From JBGQOG01 sp052113705 (GTDB lineage Bacteria > Pseudomonadota > Alphaproteobacteria > Rhodobacterales > Rhodobacteraceae), in contig NZ_JBGQOG010000027.1 in NCBI RefSeq assembly GCF_052113705.1, positions 1 through 44,697 on the forward strand: 44,697 nt of DNA, given 5' to 3'. Position 1 is the stretch's first letter. Every line of letters begins with the position of its first letter. The notes below the pieces were generated by a model. That model made no database searches. It was given only the letters and a program-made list of their open reading frames with translations, and was not told the DNA's origin. Positions 1 to 7,118 of the stretch are shown here, in pieces. The translations under genes were made by a program, and so were the position numbers.

Positions 1-77
1 GCTACCTCAGCCCGATGGAGTTCGAGGCCCGCGCTATGCTAGCTTAACCTGCTGTCCACGAAACCGGCAGCAGCTCA
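1..77 (+). mobile_element. 3' end of an IS3-family insertion sequence (left window edge)
   Basis: Positions 3-47 encode the last residues of an IS3-family OrfB transposase (YLSPMEFEARAMLA, stop TAA at 45-47); YLSPMEFE is a familiar C-terminal signature of this DDE family. The element's terminal sequence follows and ends at 77 in ...CGGCAGCAGCTCA. The same sequence occurs inverted at 44625-44697, ending at the same base, which fixes the IS boundary. The two copies differ by one codon (GCT here, GAT there). The rest of the element lies outside the window. The IS interrupts the gene that resumes at 78. Confidence 0.85.
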
Positions 78-350
78 ACCCTTCGGATCGCGCCTGAAAA
101 GGCCGATGCCTTCGAGCAGGCCGTAAACGAGGCACGCCCGCTCTTCCTGGCGACCCCGGACTGCACTTCGTTCCGGCTCGACCGAGTGATCGAGGAGCCT
201 GGGACCTACCTGCTGGTCGTAGGCTGGACCTCGGTTGAGGCGCATATGCTCACCTTCCGCGCCTCGGAAGGCTTCCAGCGCTGGCGCGAGCTGGCGGGGC
301 CGTTCCTCAGCGAGCCGCCCGAGGTCGTGCACACGGCCCAAACGGTCTGA
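78..350 (+). pseudogene. Antibiotic biosynthesis monooxygenase (ABM) domain protein, 5' end removed by IS3
   Basis: An open frame runs from the IS3 junction to TGA at 348-350 and reads RIAPEKADAFEQAVNEARPL... then YLLVVGWTSVEAHM and FRASEGFQRWRELAGPFL. This is the usual second half of the small ABM (ferredoxin-like dimeric alpha/beta barrel) fold, whose members degrade or oxidise small quinones, haem or polyketides. Full proteins are about 95-110 residues; the start codon and first beta strand are missing here, so it is a 5'-truncated remnant. It is convergent with the GntR gene, and the two stop codons are directly adjacent (348-350 and 351-353). The family call is fairly secure; the substrate is unknown. 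Confidence 0.6.
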
Positions 351-1229
351 TCAGAAGACACCGGGCAGGGCCTTGCGATCGCGGGCCCGCCCGAGATGCG
401 CGTCCATGAGACGCGCCGCCGACTCGCCGTCCCTGTCGTCGAGCGCATCGAGAATGGCCAGATGCTCCCGGTTCCTGCCAAGCGCCTGGTCGGTCCTCTC
501 GGCGAGCCGGTACTCGACCAGCCGACGCAGCTGGTTCAGCTTGCGCACCGTCGGCAGTAGGAAGCGGTTGCCCGACAGGCCAGCGAGCGTTTCGTGAAAC
601 TCCGAGTTCGCCTCGAAGAGATCGAGGCGTCCCAGCGAACTCCACCCCTCGTCTCGCACGAACTCCTGCCGCCGCCGCAGCTCCGCGAGAACCTCGCGGT
701 CGAAGCGGAAATTCGGATGACGCAGCCCGTCGGCCTCGATCCTCTGGCGGAATTCATAGCTCTCGCGGTAAGCCTCAACGGAATCGATGAGTGCGGCGAA
801 GCTCCAGCCACGTCCGTCGTTGCGTTCGATCCATCCCTCGGTCGCGATGCGGGTCAGCACCCGGCGCAGCTGCGGTCGGCTCACCGCGAAGCGGCGCATC
901 AGCGCGTCTTCGCTCACTCGGTCAGACAGCGCCCCGTCCATCTTCTGCGCCGCGATCCCCAGGTAAAGCGCCTCGTCGGTCATTCCCTCGGCGCTCGGCA
1001 GCGCCACGCAAGCGGCGTTGCGCGGGTCCGCGAGAAAATACCCTCGCCGCGGTATGCGCTTCAGTACGCCCTGCGTCTCGAGATGCGCCAGCGCAGACCT
1101 GATCGGCTTTCGCGAAGTGCCGAACAACGCTTGAAGACCGACTTCAGTCAGATGGGTGCCTTCTGCAAGGTTGGAGGTCCTGATGTGACGCAGGATGCGT
1201 TCGGACAGGCTGCGGTGCAGGTCATTCAT
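351..1229 (-). CDS. GntR/FCD-type transcriptional regulator with a second winged helix
   Basis: The start at 1229 (MNDLHRSLSERILRHI) is preferred to 1259 because the GntR helix-turn-helix begins a few residues later; 292 aa. About residues 5-65 form a GntR winged helix (HLTEVGLQALFGTSRKPIRS, then LKRIPRRGYFLADP). A second winged-helix-like segment follows at about 95-145 (VSEDALMRRFAVSRPQLRRV, EGWIERNDGRGW). The C-terminal half is an FCD-like helical ligand domain (FRQRIEADGLRHP, NSEFHETLAGLSGN, HLAILDALDDRDGESAARLM). It is a clear paralogue of the regulator at 23079-23999, which shares the same unusual layout. Ordinary FadR/FCD proteins have one HTH and about 220-250 residues. It probably represses or activates a catabolic operon; the adjacent ABM gene is broken and the other neighbour is IS debris, so its target is not evident. 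Confidence 0.8.
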   Translation of the reverse strand: MNDLHRSLSERILRHIRTSNLAEGTHLTEVGLQALFGTSRKPIRSALAHLETQGVLKRIPRRGYFLADPRNAACVALPSAEGMTDEALYLGIAAQKMDGALSDRVSEDALMRRFAVSRPQLRRVLTRIATEGWIERNDGRGWSFAALIDSVEAYRESYEFRQRIEADGLRHPNFRFDREVLAELRRRQEFVRDEGWSSLGRLDLFEANSEFHETLAGLSGNRFLLPTVRKLNQLRRLVEYRLAERTDQALGRNREHLAILDALDDRDGESAARLMDAHLGRARDRKALPGVF

Positions 1230-1283
1230 GGGTAGATGGCCACTCGAAGAGATTGCCACCTACCCTATCTTGCATTCCCGGGG

Positions 1284-1684
1284 GGATGAAGCCCGCATCG
1301 ACATCGCCTCATAGGCCGCATCCGGCACCCAGATCGCAGTCTGTTCACCTGCCGGAGCAGGTTCGCCAGCATCAACGCGTCACAGCGGTTGTTCTTCACC
1401 CGATCGCCCGCGTTCACCGGGTTGAGCGAGGTCGCGACCATGATGCAATTATGTCCCATCTCAACAAGTTGACGATTGAGACAGTAGCCGCAAGGCCCCT
1501 CTTCATAGGAGAAATGCTAGCGACGGCCACCAGCGGACAGCTTCTCAACAAGCTTTCGGATGTGATCCGGGCGGTGCGCGATCATGCCTCAGTGGCGCCC
1601 CTCACCGCCACGCTATCACTGTGAGACCGCAACCGTTAACGCCGCCTTGTGGACAACCAGCCCGATGAACCTGCGATCCTGCAC
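1284..1684 (-). pseudogene. Decayed IS110-family transposase, N-terminal part
   Basis: Read on the minus strand from a GTG near 1684, the translation follows an IS110 DEDD transposase: FIGLVVHKAALTVAVSQ, then HRPDHIRKLVEKLSAGGRR, HFSYEEGPCGYCLNRQLVEM, VATSLNPVNAGDRVKNNRCD, and after a frameshift GEQTAIWVPDAAYEAM. Several stop codons interrupt it (two just after AVSQ, one before GMIAH, one after AGGRR), as does at least one frameshift around 1345-1360. Homology stops near 1300, so the catalytic C-terminal half is gone. The element is inactive and old. The flanking 1230-1283 carries nothing recognisable. Confidence 0.75.
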
Positions 1685-1916
1685 GTGTTATCTCCCCCCT
1701 TCCTGAGGCCCGACGCCAGATCATCCGGCGTAACCCTTGAACTGAGAATGCCGCTGGAGAGGCCAACGGCCCAGTCATCTCACAACGCGATCATGGGGTA
1801 TAGGGACCGGATGGGCCGCGTATGGACGACGATCTTGATCAATTGGCCCGAATGATTCAGCAGATTGACCCTTTCCACGCGACCGCCCCGGATCCTGTAG
1901 GAGGCTGCAGCCAAGC
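1685..1916. other. Intergenic stretch, no gene recognised
   Basis: No credible coding frame was found between the IS110 remnant and the aldolase stop codon. An imperfect palindrome, CGCCAGATCATCCGGCG, lies at 1714-1730. A short GGCTGCAGCC dyad lies near 1903-1912, just past the aldolase stop, but has no T-run and is not a convincing terminator. Confidence 0.4.
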
Positions 1917-2969
1917 TCAGGCGCCCGGGGCGGCGCGGTACCGGCGGGCCATCTCGTCGAGCGGCAGGCAAGCAACCCCGGGCGCCCTTCCAGCCGCGCC
2001 AAACCGCTCGAACCGGTCGCGGCACAGGACGGCCATCGCCGAACGACCCTCGCCCAGATATCGACGTGGGTCGAATTCGGCCGGATCGCGCAATAGGACG
2101 CGCCGGATAGCGCCGGTCAACGCTAACCGTAAGTCAGTATCGATATTCACCTTGCGAACACCCAGCTGAATGCAGGCCTCAATCTCCTCCAGTGGCACGC
2201 CGAAGGTCGGCCGCAATGCACCACCGTTCGCATTGATGATTTCCTGCAGATCGTCGGGCACTGACGACGCCCCATGCAACACCAAATGCATGTGCGGCAA
2301 GCGGGCATGGATCTCAGCCAGACGGGCAACGGCCAAAGTTTCGCCATCGGGCTTGCGGCTGAACTTGTACGCTCCGTGCGATGTACCGATGGCGATAGCG
2401 AGAGCGTCGACTCCGGTATCGGCCACGAAGGATGCGGCCTCATCGGGCTTGGTCAGCAGATGATCACGGGTGAGCAGGCCCTCGAATCCATGACCGTCCT
2501 CAGCCTCGCCGTGGCCGGTTTCCAAAGATCCCAGATGCCCGATCTCGCCTTCCACCGAGGCGCCGACCATATGCGCTATGCGTACCGTCTCGCGGGTGAC
2601 CGCTGCGTTATACGAATAATCGCCGAGGGTCTTGCCGTCCTCGCGCAGCGTGCCGTCCATCATCACCGAGGTGAAGCCGTGGCGGATTGCAGAGACGCAT
2701 GTGGCTACGGAATTCCCATGATCCTGATGCATGCAGACAGGCACGCGAGGATAGACCTCGGTCGCGGCGCGGATCAGATGGGCCAACACCACATCGCCCG
2801 CGTACGCCCGCGCGCCCCGGCTGGCCTGCAGGATCACAGGCGCCTCTACCGCGTCCGCGGCCTGCATGATTGCTTGCATTTGCTCCATATTGTTCACGTT
2901 GAAGGCGGGAATGGCATAGGTATGCTCGGCCGCATGGTCGAGAAGTTCGCGCAGGGAAACGAGGGGCAT
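1917..2969 (-). CDS. cbbA: Class II fructose-1,6-bisphosphate aldolase (Calvin-cycle CbbA subtype)
   Basis: 350 aa. Catalyses reversible condensation of dihydroxyacetone phosphate with glyceraldehyde-3-phosphate (and erythrose-4-phosphate in the Calvin cycle), with a zinc ion. Class II hallmarks are visible: AIPAFNVNNMEQMQAI near the N terminus, VCMHQDHG with the zinc His, SVMMDGTLREDG, VEGEIGHLGS with a metal-ligand Glu, AIAIGTSHGAYKF, HLVLHGASSVP with a further zinc His, and VRKVNIDTDLRLA for phosphate binding. The length (about 350) and the C-terminal YRAAPGA tail fit the proteobacterial CbbA type. It starts 3 nt after the stop of the upstream fructose-bisphosphatase gene, so the two are one operon. 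No RuBisCO, phosphoribulokinase or cbbR is present, so a gluconeogenic or detached role is equally possible. Confidence 0.92.
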   Translation of the reverse strand: MPLVSLRELLDHAAEHTYAIPAFNVNNMEQMQAIMQAADAVEAPVILQASRGARAYAGDVVLAHLIRAATEVYPRVPVCMHQDHGNSVATCVSAIRHGFTSVMMDGTLREDGKTLGDYSYNAAVTRETVRIAHMVGASVEGEIGHLGSLETGHGEAEDGHGFEGLLTRDHLLTKPDEAASFVADTGVDALAIAIGTSHGAYKFSRKPDGETLAVARLAEIHARLPHMHLVLHGASSVPDDLQEIINANGGALRPTFGVPLEEIEACIQLGVRKVNIDTDLRLALTGAIRRVLLRDPAEFDPRRYLGEGRSAMAVLCRDRFERFGAAGRAPGVACLPLDEMARRYRAAPGA

Positions 2970-2972
2970 CTG

Positions 2973-3953
2973 TCAGCTTTCCGAAAATAGGGAGCGGAGG
3001 GTTTCGACACTGTCACGCGCGCCTAGCACCACACCCACCTTTTGGTGGAGATCGGTCACTGGGAGGGATAAAAGGTCGTGGCGACCGTCCGTAGCAGCGG
3101 CTCCAGCGGCGCGCATCAGGAAGGCAATGGGATTTGCCTCATACACGAGCCGCAGGCGCCCATGCCCATGATTGTCTGCAGGATATAGAAACACCCCCCC
3201 ACGCAGCAGCACACGGTGGATATCGGCAACCATGGAGGCAGTCCAGCGCAGATTGCAGCCCTGACCACCGGCCTCAACCGCAGTGAAGGCGTCGGAAACG
3301 AAACGCGCGACGGGCGCAGGCCAATTGCTGTGGCGGGAAGCGTTTACGGCGATTTCGCGCGCCTTGTGAGCGATACGCAGGTCCGAGTGTGTGCAACGAA
3401 ACTGACTGGTATCGGGTTCGAGGCAGAAGCCGTCGACCCAATCGGTCATACCTAGCACCAACTCGGTCACTGGGCCGTAAAGGGCATAGCCAGCGATTAA
3501 CTGGTTCATACCGGTGAGGGCGGCGGGAAGGGTATCAGGCTCGATGCCTTCCGGCAGGCGGAAAATGGAAAAAATCGAGCCTACGACCATGCCTACTTCG
3601 ATGTTGGACGACCCATCCAGCGGGTCAAAGCAAACCACCAAGTCTCCCCCTCGCGGGGGCTTTAGCCAATGCGCTTTGTCGCGTTCCTCGGAAACCAGCG
3701 CGGCGATGCCCGGGAAGGCCTCGAGATGATTCTCGAAGATCGCGTCAGCCAGTAGGTCCAGCGGCTTCTGCAAGTCGCCATTGGCGTTGGCACTACCCGA
3801 TGGTGACATATGGCGACGAAAGGCGCTGCGGCGCAAAGCGTCAGCAACAGTCAGGCAAGCTTGCGAAAGGGCCTCAACCACGGGAACAATCGCAGGTTCG
3901 GCGACGCAACGCCTTACGAGAACCTCGCGCAGGGTTTCAGTGTTCAACGTCAT
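2973..3953 (-). CDS. cbbF: Class I fructose-1,6-bisphosphatase
   Basis: 326 aa. Hydrolyses fructose-1,6-bisphosphate to fructose-6-phosphate; cytoplasmic and Mg-dependent. Family motifs in order: NANGDLQKPLDLLADAIF, ALVSEERD (metal-ligand Glu), VVCFDPLDGSSNIEVGMVVG (core DPLDGSSN metal and phosphate site), SIFSIFRLPEG, LRWTASMVADIHRVLLRGGV (substrate site), FLYPADN and LRLVYEANPIAFLMRAAGG-like text near the C terminus. The length is normal for bacterial class I enzymes. It is first in a two-gene operon with the aldolase. Its upstream region (3954-4264) is shared with a divergent gene and contains dyad repeats. Class I FBPases next to class II aldolases are typical of cbb operons in Rhodobacterales, but the rest of the cbb set is missing here. 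Confidence 0.93.
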   Translation of the reverse strand: MTLNTETLREVLVRRCVAEPAIVPVVEALSQACLTVADALRRSAFRRHMSPSGSANANGDLQKPLDLLADAIFENHLEAFPGIAALVSEERDKAHWLKPPRGGDLVVCFDPLDGSSNIEVGMVVGSIFSIFRLPEGIEPDTLPAALTGMNQLIAGYALYGPVTELVLGMTDWVDGFCLEPDTSQFRCTHSDLRIAHKAREIAVNASRHSNWPAPVARFVSDAFTAVEAGGQGCNLRWTASMVADIHRVLLRGGVFLYPADNHGHGRLRLVYEANPIAFLMRAAGAAATDGRHDLLSLPVTDLHQKVGVVLGARDSVETLRSLFSES

Positions 3954-4264
3954 TCTCCCCTAAAAGATATTGGTTTTTAGAGTTTATAAAGTCAAAATGT
4001 CAAGCTGAATGCTTGCGGCCATTCCGATAGCCGAGAACCGGTTCAAAATTGAAGTGCAGTCCTGTCCACCGGTCGCCGACCCGGGCGACACACAAAAAAG
4101 AGTAAAGATATATCCAATAATCCGTCAAGTTTGAACTTCAAAGTTCAGGAATTCGGGGCGAGTTCACAAGATTGAGCGTGCTCGGACGAAGAGGGCGCAA
4201 CTTGTTGCAAATTGAACTTTTAGATATATAAGAACAAAATGCCCCAACGCTAGAGTGAACCCGA
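3954..4264. promoter_or_regulatory. 311-bp divergent regulatory gap with TTGAACTT-type dyads
   Basis: The gap lies between cbbF (minus) and the binding-protein-like gene (plus), is AT-richer than its neighbours and has no credible gene. It contains a palindrome TGAACTT-CA-AAGTTCA at 4132-4147, a second TTGAACTT at 4212-4219 followed by AT-rich TATATAA, and a shorter dyad TTCAA-AA-TTGAA at 4042-4053. Repetition of the same half-site at spaced intervals suggests an operator for a dimeric regulator, possibly controlling both flanking genes. No cognate regulator is adjacent. Confidence 0.45.
4132..4147. promoter_or_regulatory. Candidate operator palindrome
   Basis: Two perfect 7-bp arms, TGAACTT and AAGTTCA, separated by 2 bp. 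A further TTGAACTT half-site lies 80 bp downstream at 4212-4219, nearer the start of the gene at 4265. Confidence 0.45.
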
Positions 4265-4984
4265 ATGACCCCACTTGCACAGCATTTTGCCCCGCATGGC
4301 CTGCTCCGCATCGCGCTGAACCACGGCAATCGAATCCTTGTCAGCCGCGATAGGGAGGGCAGAGCGCAAGGAATCAGCGTAGATCTCGCCCAAGCGCTTG
4401 CAGCCCATTTGGACCTGCCGCTGGCATTTCAGCATTATGAGCGCGCGGTCGATGTCTCGGCCAGCGCCACCGAAGACGCCTGGGATGTCTGCTTTCTGGC
4501 TGTCGACCCGGAACGGGCGCGTACCATTGCCTTTACCGACCCCTATGTGAAAATCGAGGGCAGCTATCTGGCGGGCGCCGATTGTCCCGCGGGCGATGCG
4601 GTGGAACTGATCGCCGCCGGGTTGCCGGTAGGCAGCGTGGTCGGCAGCGCCTATACGCTGACCCTGCAACGCCTGCCCGGCGCCGACCATCTGGTGCTTT
4701 ATCCGGATATTTTCGCGGCACTCGACTCGCTGGACCGGGGACAGGTCGCGGCCATCGCCGGGATCCGCGCCGTGATGGAGAAAGAGGCGGTCCTGCGCCC
4801 CGGGACCCGCGTGCTGGAGCCGGCTTTCATGGAAATCCGGCAGGCAATGGCGATGCCGCAAGGGCGCCCCGAGGCTTCTGCGGCGCTGGCGGCATTTCTG
4901 GCGGATCTGGCGCGACGCGGCGTCACCGGCGATATTCTCGAGGCGCATGGGGTGGACCGCAGCTGCGCCCTGACCCCAGCCTGA
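4265..4984 (+). CDS. Periplasmic-binding-protein-like (SBP_bac_3) protein without signal peptide
   Basis: 239 aa. The fold is that of amino-acid ABC-transporter solute-binding proteins: LLRIALNHGNRILVSRD, GISVDLAQALAAHLDLPLAF, WDVCFLAVDPERARTIAFTD-PYVKIEGSYL, a domain crossover around VGSVVGSAYTLTLQR, and a C-terminal lobe ending AAFLADLARRGVTGDILEAHG. The start is fixed because an in-frame TGA lies two codons upstream, so no leader peptide can be hidden. The protein is therefore predicted cytoplasmic. There are no permease or ATPase genes nearby. It may be a stand-alone sensor or binding protein, or a degraded transporter component. It is convergent with the broken dehydrogenase gene (stops 50 nt apart). 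Confidence 0.7.
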   Translation: MTPLAQHFAPHGLLRIALNHGNRILVSRDREGRAQGISVDLAQALAAHLDLPLAFQHYERAVDVSASATEDAWDVCFLAVDPERARTIAFTDPYVKIEGSYLAGADCPAGDAVELIAAGLPVGSVVGSAYTLTLQRLPGADHLVLYPDIFAALDSLDRGQVAAIAGIRAVMEKEAVLRPGTRVLEPAFMEIRQAMAMPQGRPEASAALAAFLADLARRGVTGDILEAHGVDRSCALTPA

Positions 4985-4994
4985 TGCCCGGGGC

Positions 4995-5012
4995 GGCGCC
5001 ACTACGGGCGCC
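4995..5012. terminator. GC-rich hairpin between convergent genes (possible terminator)
   Basis: Arms GGCGCC (4995-5000) and GGCGCC (5007-5012) with a 6-nt loop lie between the convergent genes ending at 4984 and 5035. No T-run follows on either strand, so terminator function is uncertain. Confidence 0.3.
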
Positions 5013-5034
5013 CTCCCCTGAAGCGCTGCGCCGA

Positions 5035-5993
5035 TCAAAGTGTCAGACGCCGGATCGGTGCCCCAGCCTGCCAGGCCGCGATCGCCTCGACGGTTTGCCG
5101 ATAGAACAGGGCCCAAGTCGTGGCGCTCACATAGCCCAGATGCGGGGTCAACAGCAGCCGGGGACCAAATTCAGCTGCCGCTGCCCGCCAAGGATCCGCC
5201 ACAGGTATAGGTTCCTCCTCGAACACGTCAATCGCAGCCTGCGCCTCTGGATGCTGCGCGAGCCAGTCAAACAACGCGGCGCGGTCGACCAAACCGGCCC
5301 GCGAGGTATTAACGAACAGTGCATTCGGCGGCAACGCGGAAAAGACCGCCGCATCGATCAGACCGACGCTGCGGTCCGACAGCACCATATGCAGTGACAG
5401 CACGTCCGTTTCCGCCGCCAGCTCGGTCAGGCTCGGCGCGCAGCGCACCCCGATTTCTGCCGCGCGTTCCGAGGTCAAGTTCGGCGACCAGGCCGCGACC
5501 TCGGCGCCAAAGGCCTGCGCCAGACGCGCCACCTGCCCCCCAACCTGCCCGAGGCCAACAAGCCGATCCGCAACCCGGCCATGTCGCGGCCAAGTGCCGC
5601 CTGAAACCCGCCCGTCGCCAGATGCGCCGCATTGACGCCAAGCGCCCGGTTCTGCGCCAAGATCAACGCCAGGGTCAGCTCGGCGGTCGTCGTCTTGCGC
5701 GATTGCGTGCCGCAAACCACGATGCCCCGCGCCTCGGCCGCCGCAAGATCAATCGCCAGATTGCGCGCGCCGGTTGTCACCACCAGCCGCAGCGCGGGCA
5801 GTGCATTAAGCAGCGCGGCCGACAGCGGCATTCGCTCACGCATCACACAGAGCACGGTAAAAGGCGCGAGCACAGTGACGAGATCCGCTGCGGGGATCGG
5901 GTCACGAAATACCGTCACCTCGGCGCAAAGGCTACTCCAATCAGCAGCTTCGCGAGCCGCGCCCGCCCAGTCATCCAACACCGCAATCTTCAT
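5035..5993 (-). pseudogene. D-2-hydroxyacid dehydrogenase (PGDH-like), single-base frameshift
   Basis: NAD-dependent 2-hydroxyacid dehydrogenase family, about 319 aa if repaired. The start at 5993 (MKIAVLDDWAGAAREA) has an AGGAGG 4 nt upstream. The first half reads through VVTTGARNLAIDLAAAEARG and RDMAGLRIGL. The text then continues in another frame as VGLGQVGGQVARLAQAFGAE (Rossmann GxGxxG), NTSRAGLVD (catalytic Arg), AAIDVFEEEPI (Glu) and LLTPHLGYVS (catalytic His). One base is missing on the minus strand around 5561-5563 (GGCTTG where GGCCTTG restores the frame). This is either a real inactivating mutation or a sequencing error. It lies downstream of the TRAP operon, past a terminator, and presumably oxidised or reduced the imported hydroxy acid. 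Confidence 0.85.
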
Positions 5994-6025
5994 CGCATCC
6001 TCCTGTCTCATCGGCGCCAAACGGC

Positions 6026-6049
6026 AAAAGGGGGCGCCGCAGCGCCCCC
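6026..6049 (-). terminator. Rho-independent terminator after dctP
   Basis: On the minus strand, just past the dctP stop, GGGGGCGC-TGCG-GCGCCCCC forms a perfect 8-bp GC stem (6030-6049), followed directly by TTTTGCCGTTT. It would end or attenuate the TRAP transcript before the dehydrogenase gene. Confidence 0.7.
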
Positions 6050-6071
6050 GATCATTCGGTTCAATTGCGAT

Positions 6072-7076
6072 TTACTCGCTGGCGGAAATTTCTTGCAACC
6101 GCACCATGACGGCATCACCGACCAGATCGGTTCCAAGATCCTTCCAGACCGGCTTCATCGCCTCGACCCAGACGGCCCGATCTTCGGGGCTGAGCTTGTT
6201 AAGCTTGGTGCCTTCGGACGCCATAAACTCCAGATCGCCCTGATTGATCTTCACCGCCTCGGCAACGTTCCAGTCTGTTGCCGCCTGCAGGGCCGCCTTG
6301 AACTCGTCGCGCAGGTCTTCGGGCATGCCATCCCACCACTGCTTGTTGGCGCCGACAAGATAGAAGGAATACTGGTGATCGGTCAGCGTCAGCTGGTCAA
6401 TGAATTGATAGGTCGAGGAACCGCGCCACGAATTCGGCGTCACCTCGGCCGCATCGATCACCCCCTGTTGCAGGGCGGTGGGCGCTTCGGACCAGTTGAT
6501 CCCGACCGGGTTCGCCCCGACCGCTTCCCACGGTTCAACATAGATCGGCGCCGATTGCACCCGCACCTTCATTCCGGCAACATCGGTCGGCAGCAGCACC
6601 GGCTTGTCACCCTTGTAGCCGAGGTCGCGCGGACCGTTCATCCAGACCGCTACGATCTCGATGTTCTTTTCGGCAAGCTTCGGGAAGATCGCGTCGCGCA
6701 CCACCGGATCCGAGGCCGCCGCCATCACCTTGGCGGGGGTATCGAGCATGAACGGCAGTTCCAGCGCCGCCACTTCCGGCGCGATCGACGAATAGACCCC
6801 GGCGGTCGGTGCGATCAGGCTGGCCGCGCCCAGCTGCACGCCCTGCACCTGGCTTTGCTGATCGAAAAGCGTGCCGGAATGATGCATTTCGACATCGATG
6901 CGGTCACCAAGGCGGCTTTTCAGCTCGGTGATCAGATGTTCGAAGGTCTGACCCTTCAGCCCCTTTTCATTGTTGTCGTTGGACAGGATCGCGGTCACTT
7001 CGGCAGCGGCGGCAGCTTGGGCCGCCAATGCCAGGGCAAGGCTCATCCCTGCCGCGCGCAATGTCTTGATCATCAT
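6072..7076 (-). CDS. dctP: TRAP transporter solute-binding protein (DctP family)
   Basis: 334 aa, secreted to the periplasm: a basic start (MMIKTLRAAG) and a hydrophobic alanine-rich stretch ending AQAAAAAEV give a clear signal peptide with cleavage near residue 25. The mature protein has the DctP layout: GQTFEHLITELKSRLGDRI, IDVEMHHSGTLFDQQSQVQG, GAASLIAPTAGVYSSIAPEV, and the conserved arginine region GMKVRVQSAPIYVEPWEAVG, which binds substrate carboxylate. The later part contains ALQQGVIDAAEVTPNSWRG. It captures an organic acid for the DctQM membrane complex. It is last of the transporter genes (dctQ, dctM, dctP) and is followed by a terminator. The neighbouring lactonase-like genes suggest a sugar acid or lactone-derived acid as ligand; that is inference. 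Confidence 0.9.
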   Translation of the reverse strand: MMIKTLRAAGMSLALALAAQAAAAAEVTAILSNDNNEKGLKGQTFEHLITELKSRLGDRIDVEMHHSGTLFDQQSQVQGVQLGAASLIAPTAGVYSSIAPEVAALELPFMLDTPAKVMAAASDPVVRDAIFPKLAEKNIEIVAVWMNGPRDLGYKGDKPVLLPTDVAGMKVRVQSAPIYVEPWEAVGANPVGINWSEAPTALQQGVIDAAEVTPNSWRGSSTYQFIDQLTLTDHQYSFYLVGANKQWWDGMPEDLRDEFKAALQAATDWNVAEAVKINQGDLEFMASEGTKLNKLSPEDRAVWVEAMKPVWKDLGTDLVGDAVMVRLQEISASE

Positions 7077-7118
7077 GGTTCTCCTCCTTGTTTACTTTTT
7101 TCGGGGCAGTCGGGCCGA

